The notes beneath the pieces are model-generated. The model did no database searches. It saw nothing but the letters and a program-made list of their open reading frames with translations, and was not told the DNA's origin. Shown here piece after piece: positions 51,419 to 57,388 of a stretch of 57,388 nucleotides of DNA. The stretch's first letter is position 1, and every line of letters begins with the position of its first letter. Origin of the DNA: an uncultured Alcaligenaceae bacterium. GTDB lineage: Bacteria > Pseudomonadota > Gammaproteobacteria > Burkholderiales > Burkholderiaceae_B. The translations under genes and the position numbers were made by a program. Location: the NCBI GenBank assembly GCA_937908115.1, contig CALEQZ010000003.1:1-57388 (forward strand), written 5' to 3'.

Positions 51419-52714
51419 ATGAGCAAGAACGTAGTCGTGATCGGCACCCAGTGGGGTGACGAAGGCAAGGGCAAGATCGTCGACTGGCTGGCCGAATCGG
51501 CACAGGGCGTCGTGCGTTTCCAAGGCGGGCACAACGCCGGCCACACCCTCTGGATCAACGGCCAGAAGACCATCCTGCGCCTGATTCCCTCCGGCATCAT
51601 GCACCCAGGCGTGACCTGCTACATCGGCAACGGCGTGGTGCTCTCGCCCGAGGCGCTGCTCAAGGAAATCGCCGAACTCGAGGCCGCCGGCCTGGATGTG
51701 CGTTCGCGACTGCAGATTTCCGAAGCCTGCCCGCTGATCCTGCCCTACCACGTGGCGATCGACCAGGCGCGCGAGGCCCGCAAGGGCGAAGGCAAGATCG
51801 GCACCACCGGCCGGGGCATCGGCCCGGCCTACGAGGACAAAGTCGCGCGCCGCGCCCTGCGTGTGCAGGACCTGTTCAACCCGGCCGTTTTCGAAGCCAA
51901 GCTGGCCGAAGTGCTCGACTACCACAACTTCGTGCTGACCCACTATTTGCAGGCCCCGGCCATTTCGGCCCAGGAAGTGCGCGACCAGGCGCTGGCGCTC
52001 GCCCCGCAGATCGCCCCCATGGTCAAGGACGTCTCCAGCAATCTGTGGGCCGTGCAGCAGGCCGGCGGCCGGCTGCTGTTCGAAGGCGCGCAAGGGGCGC
52101 TGCTCGACGTCGACCACGGCACCTATCCCTACGTCACCAGCAGCAACTGCCTGGCCGGCGCGGCCTCGGCCGGTGCCGGCGTCGGCCCCCAGACGCTGCA
52201 GTACGTGCTCGGCATCACCAAGGCCTACGCCACCCGCGTGGGCTCGGGTCCTTTCCCGACCGAACTGGGCGACGAGGTCGGCGCGCACCTGGCCAACGTC
52301 GGCAAGGAATTCGGCTCGGTCACCGGCCGGCCCCGCCGCTGCGGTTGGTTCGACGGGGCGGCACTGCGCCGCTCGGTGCGCCTGAATGGTATTTCCGGGC
52401 TGTGCATCACCAAGCTGGACGTGCTCGACGGCCTGGAGACCATCCAGCTGGGGGTGGGCTACAAGGTCGACGGCAAGTTCTGTGACGTCCTGCCGTACGG
52501 CGCTGCCGCGGTGGCGCAGGCCGAGCCGGTGCTCGAGGAGCTGCCGGGCTGGAAGGAGTCGACCGTGGGCATCACCGAATACGACAAGCTGCCGGCCAAC
52601 GCCCGCCGCTATTTGGAGCGCATGGCCGAAGTCTGCGGCGTGCCGGTGGACATGGTTTCGACCGGCCCGGACCGCAAGGAGACCATCGTCCTGCGCCATC
52701 CCTTCAAGGACTGA
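51419..52714 (+). CDS. purA: Adenylosuccinate synthetase
   Basis: 431 residues. It joins IMP and aspartate with GTP in AMP synthesis. The N-terminal GTQWGDEGKGKIVD (P-loop), FQGGHNAGHT, GTTGRGIGPAYEDK, FEGAQGALLDVDHGTYPYVTSSN and the C-terminal STGPDRKETI are diagnostic. It is 14 bases from the phosphoribosyltransferase gene. Confidence 0.98.
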   Translation: MSKNVVVIGTQWGDEGKGKIVDWLAESAQGVVRFQGGHNAGHTLWINGQKTILRLIPSGIMHPGVTCYIGNGVVLSPEALLKEIAELEAAGLDVRSRLQISEACPLILPYHVAIDQAREARKGEGKIGTTGRGIGPAYEDKVARRALRVQDLFNPAVFEAKLAEVLDYHNFVLTHYLQAPAISAQEVRDQALALAPQIAPMVKDVSSNLWAVQQAGGRLLFEGAQGALLDVDHGTYPYVTSSNCLAGAASAGAGVGPQTLQYVLGITKAYATRVGSGPFPTELGDEVGAHLANVGKEFGSVTGRPRRCGWFDGAALRRSVRLNGISGLCITKLDVLDGLETIQLGVGYKVDGKFCDVLPYGAAAVAQAEPVLEELPGWKESTVGITEYDKLPANARRYLERMAEVCGVPVDMVSTGPDRKETIVLRHPFKD

Positions 52715-52728
52715 CGGAGCGCCTGCGC

Positions 52729-53271
52729 ATGAATACGCCTGCCAGCACCGACCGTGACCTTTGGGTCAGTTGGGATGATTACCACCGCTTGATCGAGCGC
52801 CTGTGCCTGATCGTCTACCAGTCCGGCTGGCAGTTCGACCAAATACTGTGCCTGGCCCGCGGCGGCGTGCGCGTCGGCGACGTCATGTCGCGCATCTTCG
52901 ACGTACCGCTGGGCATCCTGGCCACCAGCAGCTACCGTGAGGCGGCCGGCACCAAGCAGGGCGAACTCGATATCGCCCAGTTCATCACGATTACGCGCGG
53001 GTCCCTGGCCGGCCGGGTGCTGCTGGTCGACGACATGGTCGACACCGGCCTGACCTTCAGCCGGGTCCGCGAGCACCTGGCGCAGCAGTTCCCGGCGATT
53101 TCGGAGCTGCGCAGCGCGGTGCTGTGGTGGAAAGGCCACGCCCGGACCGCCCCCGATTACTACGTCGAAAAGCTGGAGACCAACCCCTGGATCCACCAGC
53201 CGTTCGAGGAGTACGACAGCCTGCGCCCCCACCAACTGGAGGCGTGGATCCGAAAAGGCGTGCGCAATTAG
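52729..53271 (+). CDS. Purine-type phosphoribosyltransferase
   Basis: 180 residues. The PRPP-binding motif VLLVDDMVDTGLTF lies near residue 97, and QFDQILCLARGGVRVGDVMSRIFDVP forms the core strand of type I phosphoribosyltransferases. It resembles hypoxanthine/xanthine-guanine phosphoribosyltransferases, and its place after purA supports purine salvage. The base specificity is not readable from the sequence. Confidence 0.88.
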   Translation: MNTPASTDRDLWVSWDDYHRLIERLCLIVYQSGWQFDQILCLARGGVRVGDVMSRIFDVPLGILATSSYREAAGTKQGELDIAQFITITRGSLAGRVLLVDDMVDTGLTFSRVREHLAQQFPAISELRSAVLWWKGHARTAPDYYVEKLETNPWIHQPFEEYDSLRPHQLEAWIRKGVRN

Positions 53272-53280
53272 CCCTGCGCA

Positions 53281-53289
53281 TGCTACAAT
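53281..53289 (+). promoter_or_regulatory. Extended -10 promoter of rpsU-dnaG-rpoD
   Basis: TGCTACAAT combines a TGn extension with TACAAT, 40 bases before the rpsU ATG and 10 bases after the phosphoribosyltransferase stop. It is placed where the major promoter of the macromolecular synthesis operon is expected. Confidence 0.6.
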
Positions 53290-53305
53290 TTCAAGTTACT
53301 TGAAA
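53289..53305. promoter_or_regulatory. Dyad at the rpsU transcription start
   Basis: TTTCAAGT and ACTTGAAA are exact inverted copies around a single T, starting at the last base of the -10 box and covering the likely start site. A CTTTTT run follows. It could be an operator or an AT-rich weak terminator. It is not a LexA box (CTG-N10-CAG), which controls this operon in E. coli. Confidence 0.5.
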
Positions 53306-53328
53306 CTTTTTACCCAGTAGACGCCTAC

Positions 53329-53541
53329 ATGCCTATTGTCCGCCTGAAAGAAAACGAACCGTTTGAAGCGGCGCTGCGGCGCTTTAAGCGCACCATCGAA
53401 AAGACGGGGCTGCTCACCGAGCTGCGCTCGCGCGAGTTCTACGAAAAGCCCACGGCCGAGCGCAAGCGCAAGCATGCCGCTGCGGTCAAGCGCCATTTCA
53501 AGCGGATCCGCAGCCAGCAGTTGCCGCCGCGTCTTTATTGA
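53329..53541 (+). CDS. rpsU: 30S ribosomal protein S21
   Basis: 70 residues. PIVRLKENEPFEAALRRFKRTIEKTGLLTELR and the basic tail AAAVKRHFKRIRSQQLPPRLY-like sequence (here HAAAVKRHFKRIRSQ) are typical of S21. It binds near the anti-Shine-Dalgarno region and promotes initiation. It is the first gene of the rpsU-dnaG-rpoD operon, 3 bases before dnaG. Confidence 0.97.
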   Translation: MPIVRLKENEPFEAALRRFKRTIEKTGLLTELRSREFYEKPTAERKRKHAAAVKRHFKRIRSQQLPPRLY

Positions 53542-53544
53542 TAC

Positions 53545-55479
53545 TTGATCCCTGATTCCTTCATCCAGGATCTGCTCGCCCGCGTCGACATCGTCGACGT
53601 CGTAGGGCGATACGTACAGCTGCGCAAAGGGGGGGCCAACCTGCTTGGCCTTTGCCCTTTCCACAACGAAAAGACGCCGTCGTTCACGGTCAGCCCGACC
53701 AAGCAGTTCTACCACTGCTTTGGCTGCGGCGCCCACGGCACCGCCATTCGTTTCCTCATGGAGCACACCGCCGCCAGTTTCCCGGAGGCGGTGCGCACGC
53801 TTGCGGCCTCGGTCGGCATGACCGTCCCGGAAGACGACCGCAGCCCGCGCCAGCGGGCCCAGGAAGCCCGGCGCCGCGAAGAAGTCTCCCGCCACACCCA
53901 GGTCCTGGAAGCGGCGCTAGCGCACTACCAGCGCCGGCTGCCCCAGGCGCCCGAGGCGATACGCTACCTCAAGCAGCGCGGCCTGACCGGCGAAATCGCC
54001 AAACGCTACGGCCTGGGCTGGGCCGATGGCGACCGCCAGGGCCTGGCCAAGGTTTTCGCCCACTACGAAGACCCGGCGCTGGTCGAGGCCGGGCTGGTCA
54101 TCGAGTCCGAAGACGGGCGGCGCTACGACCGTTTCCGCGAGCGGGTGATGTTTCCCATCCGCAACGCGCGCGGCGCCCTGGTCGGCTTTGGTGGGCGCGT
54201 CATCGGCAAGGGCGAGCCCAAGTACCTCAATTCCCCCGAGACGCCACTGTTTTCCAAGGGCAACGAACTCTACGGGCTTTGGGAGGCGCGCCAGGCCATA
54301 CGCACCGAGGGGCAGGTCATCGTCGTCGAGGGCTACATGGACGTGGTCGGCCTGGCCCAGCTGGGCATCGGCAACGCCGTGGCCACGCTGGGCACGGCCA
54401 CGACGCCGGTGCACGTGCAAAAGCTGCTGCGTGCCAGCGACCGCATCGTCTTCAGCTTCGACGGCGATGCGGCCGGCCGCCGGGCCGCCTGGCGCGCGCT
54501 GCAAGCCTGCCTGCCGCTGGTGCGTGACGACGTGTCGATGCGTTTCCTGTTCCTGCCCGAGGAGCACGACCCGGATTCCTACGTGCGGGAATTCGGCGAG
54601 CAGGCCTTCCGTGCCCAGTTGGCCGAGGCGATGCCCCTGTCGCGGTTCTTGCTCGATGAGCTGGCTGCACGCCACAACCTGGCCGAGGCAGAGGGGCGTG
54701 CAGCCTGCGTGCACGAGGCGCGCCCGCTGATCGAGGCCATGCCCGAATGCGCCTTGCGCCTGCAACTGCAGCGCGAATTGGCGCGCATGGTCCAACTCAC
54801 GCCCGAGGAGCTGGCCCAAACATTCGCGCTGGCCGCGCGCCCGGCTGTGCCGGCAGACGCCGGCGCGGCGGGCTTGGCGCCTGCTGGGGCGACTGCAGCC
54901 GGGGTGCCCGTGGCAGCCCTGCACGGGCCGGACGGTGCGATTGCCGTCCCGACGGGCGGGGCCGGCACGCCGCTTGCTTGGCGCAGGCAAGGCGGGCGGT
55001 CCTGGTCGGGGCGGTCCGGCCAGCCGGGCATGGCGCAGGCCGGGCGGCGACGCCCGGTCACGCCGTTGGCGCGGCGCCTGTTGCGGCTGCTGCTGGCGCA
55101 TCCCGAGCTGGTCGACGTCATGGGCGACCAGCAGCTTGAAGTCCTGGAGCGCGGCCCCCATTTGGGCATGGTCAGGGACCTCATCGTGCTGGCCCGGGCG
55201 AGCGGGGCGCGCCACCTGGGGGCGCTGTGCGAGGCGGTGGAGCCGGGCACGGAACTGGCCGAGGTGCTGCATTCCATGGCCGGCGACGTGCTCGCGCAGG
55301 AAGACCTGCCCGATCCGCAGGCCGAGTGGGAGGATGCCCTGCGCCGCATCGAACTGGACGCGCTCAAGGCCGAGCAGGAGGAACTGGTCCGGGCCGGCCT
55401 GCCCGACGAGGCGGCGCGCCGGCATTACCAGGAACTCGCCAGGCGGATATCGGTTCTAATCGGAACCGGCCCACGATGA
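53545..55479 (+). CDS. dnaG: DNA primase
   Basis: 644 residues from a TTG codon; no ATG fits the conserved start IPDSFIQDLLARVDIVDVVG. Zinc domain: Cys37, His40, Cys58 and Cys61 (CPFHNEKTPSF, YHCFGCG). The core RNA polymerase/Toprim domain includes GFGGRVIGKGEPKYLNSPET, VVEGYMDVVGLAQ and FSFDGDAAGRRAA. The C-terminal helicase-binding domain follows a Gly/Ala-rich linker near residues 430-480. A TTG start without a good ribosome binding site, 3 bases after rpsU, would keep primase low, as is known for this operon in E. coli. Confidence 0.96.
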   Translation: MIPDSFIQDLLARVDIVDVVGRYVQLRKGGANLLGLCPFHNEKTPSFTVSPTKQFYHCFGCGAHGTAIRFLMEHTAASFPEAVRTLAASVGMTVPEDDRSPRQRAQEARRREEVSRHTQVLEAALAHYQRRLPQAPEAIRYLKQRGLTGEIAKRYGLGWADGDRQGLAKVFAHYEDPALVEAGLVIESEDGRRYDRFRERVMFPIRNARGALVGFGGRVIGKGEPKYLNSPETPLFSKGNELYGLWEARQAIRTEGQVIVVEGYMDVVGLAQLGIGNAVATLGTATTPVHVQKLLRASDRIVFSFDGDAAGRRAAWRALQACLPLVRDDVSMRFLFLPEEHDPDSYVREFGEQAFRAQLAEAMPLSRFLLDELAARHNLAEAEGRAACVHEARPLIEAMPECALRLQLQRELARMVQLTPEELAQTFALAARPAVPADAGAAGLAPAGATAAGVPVAALHGPDGAIAVPTGGAGTPLAWRRQGGRSWSGRSGQPGMAQAGRRRPVTPLARRLLRLLLAHPELVDVMGDQQLEVLERGPHLGMVRDLIVLARASGARHLGALCEAVEPGTELAEVLHSMAGDVLAQEDLPDPQAEWEDALRRIELDALKAEQEELVRAGLPDEAARRHYQELARRISVLIGTGPR

Positions 55480-55632
55480 AGGCAAGCAATGAATGCGCTA
55501 GAATTAAAGGTTTCGCGTTTGGGCCGCCCTGGGTCGGGCGCGATGCCTATTTCCCCCTTGGACCAGTCGTCCTGCTCTTTTGAGCCCTTGCCCGCTTCGA
55601 TGCGCTTGCGTCGGGTGGGATAAATCCTTAAT

Positions 55633-55654
55633 GTGGCCGTTTTGCGACGGCCAC
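55633..55654 (+). promoter_or_regulatory. Hairpin directly before the rpoD ribosome binding site
   Basis: GTGGCCGT and ACGGCCAC form a perfect 8-bp stem with loop TTTGCG; the next bases are GGAAG, the likely ribosome binding site, and the ATG is at 55665. No T-tract follows, so it is not a terminator. It may set translation efficiency of rpoD. The rest of the 185-base gap shows only weak -10-like matches (TAGAAT at 55499, GATAAA at 55619). Confidence 0.5.
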
Positions 55655-55664
55655 GGAAGCGATC

Positions 55665-57388
<1,724 letters not shown>

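Noticed and set aside
53289..53305. LexA (SOS) box upstream of rpsU
   Set aside because: The dyad lacks the CTG-N10-CAG pattern, so SOS control as in E. coli is not supported here.

Overview
The window is GC-rich (roughly two thirds G+C), densely coded DNA from a betaproteobacterium. The best fit is Bordetella or a close Alcaligenaceae relative. This rests on the gene order ndk-rlmN-(rodZ-like)-ispG-hisS-yfgM-bamB-der-hisC-hfq-hflX-hflK-hflC-hisZ-purA, on the ectR-ectABCD cluster, on the LivFGMHK-type transporters and RpiR/GntR regulators, and on the lysine/alanine-rich N-terminus of RpoD. I cannot resolve the species from sequence alone. No IS element, phage gene, tRNA, rRNA or CRISPR array was found, and no gene-free stretch exceeds about 235 bases.

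Layout. 1-2490 (minus): an RpiR-type regulator, a class III aminotransferase and the start of an exported protein. 2561-6550 (plus): a MarR-type regulator followed by the ectoine/5-hydroxyectoine pathway (ectA, ectB, ectC, ectD), with a near-consensus sigma-70 promoter. 6590-8635: a MOSC-domain protein and a 2Fe-2S ferredoxin-FAD reductase, possibly partners. 8829-11461: a D-amino-acid dehydrogenase and a UgpB-like binding protein, ending in a strong terminator. 11641-20600: an eight-gene type IVb pilus cluster resembling the R64 thin pilus (pilL, N, O, P, Q, R, S, V), almost all overlapping, without a local prepilin peptidase or lytic transglycosylase. 20597-28036 (minus): a seven-gene operon joining a branched-chain/amide ABC importer to an M20 carbamoylase-like amidohydrolase and an M81 (MlrC-like) metallohydrolase. 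It faces a divergent GntR/FCD regulator (28263-29099) across an 18-bp perfect palindrome.

29194-57388 is conserved housekeeping sequence: alaS and a TusA-like protein; rpsP-rimM-trmD (rplS does not follow); convergent valS; ndk preceded by a possible small RNA or attenuator leader; rlmN, a short RodZ-like protein, ispG, hisS, yfgM, bamB, der, hisC; hfq-hflX-hflK-hflC; hisZ-purA-phosphoribosyltransferase; and the macromolecular synthesis block rpsU-dnaG-rpoD, with rpoD running off the right edge.

The accessory part combines osmoprotection (ectoines), scavenging of amino acids and amides, and a surface appendage. The most interesting items are the minimal type IVb pilus locus with a VirB9-like plus TcpQ-like PilL, the palindrome-controlled amide operon, the terminator-bounded leader before ndk, terminator-like hairpins just before hisS, hflX and hisZ, and the histone-H1-like KTA repeat in RpoD. 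I found no clearly undescribed multi-gene system. The pilus cluster is the closest candidate.
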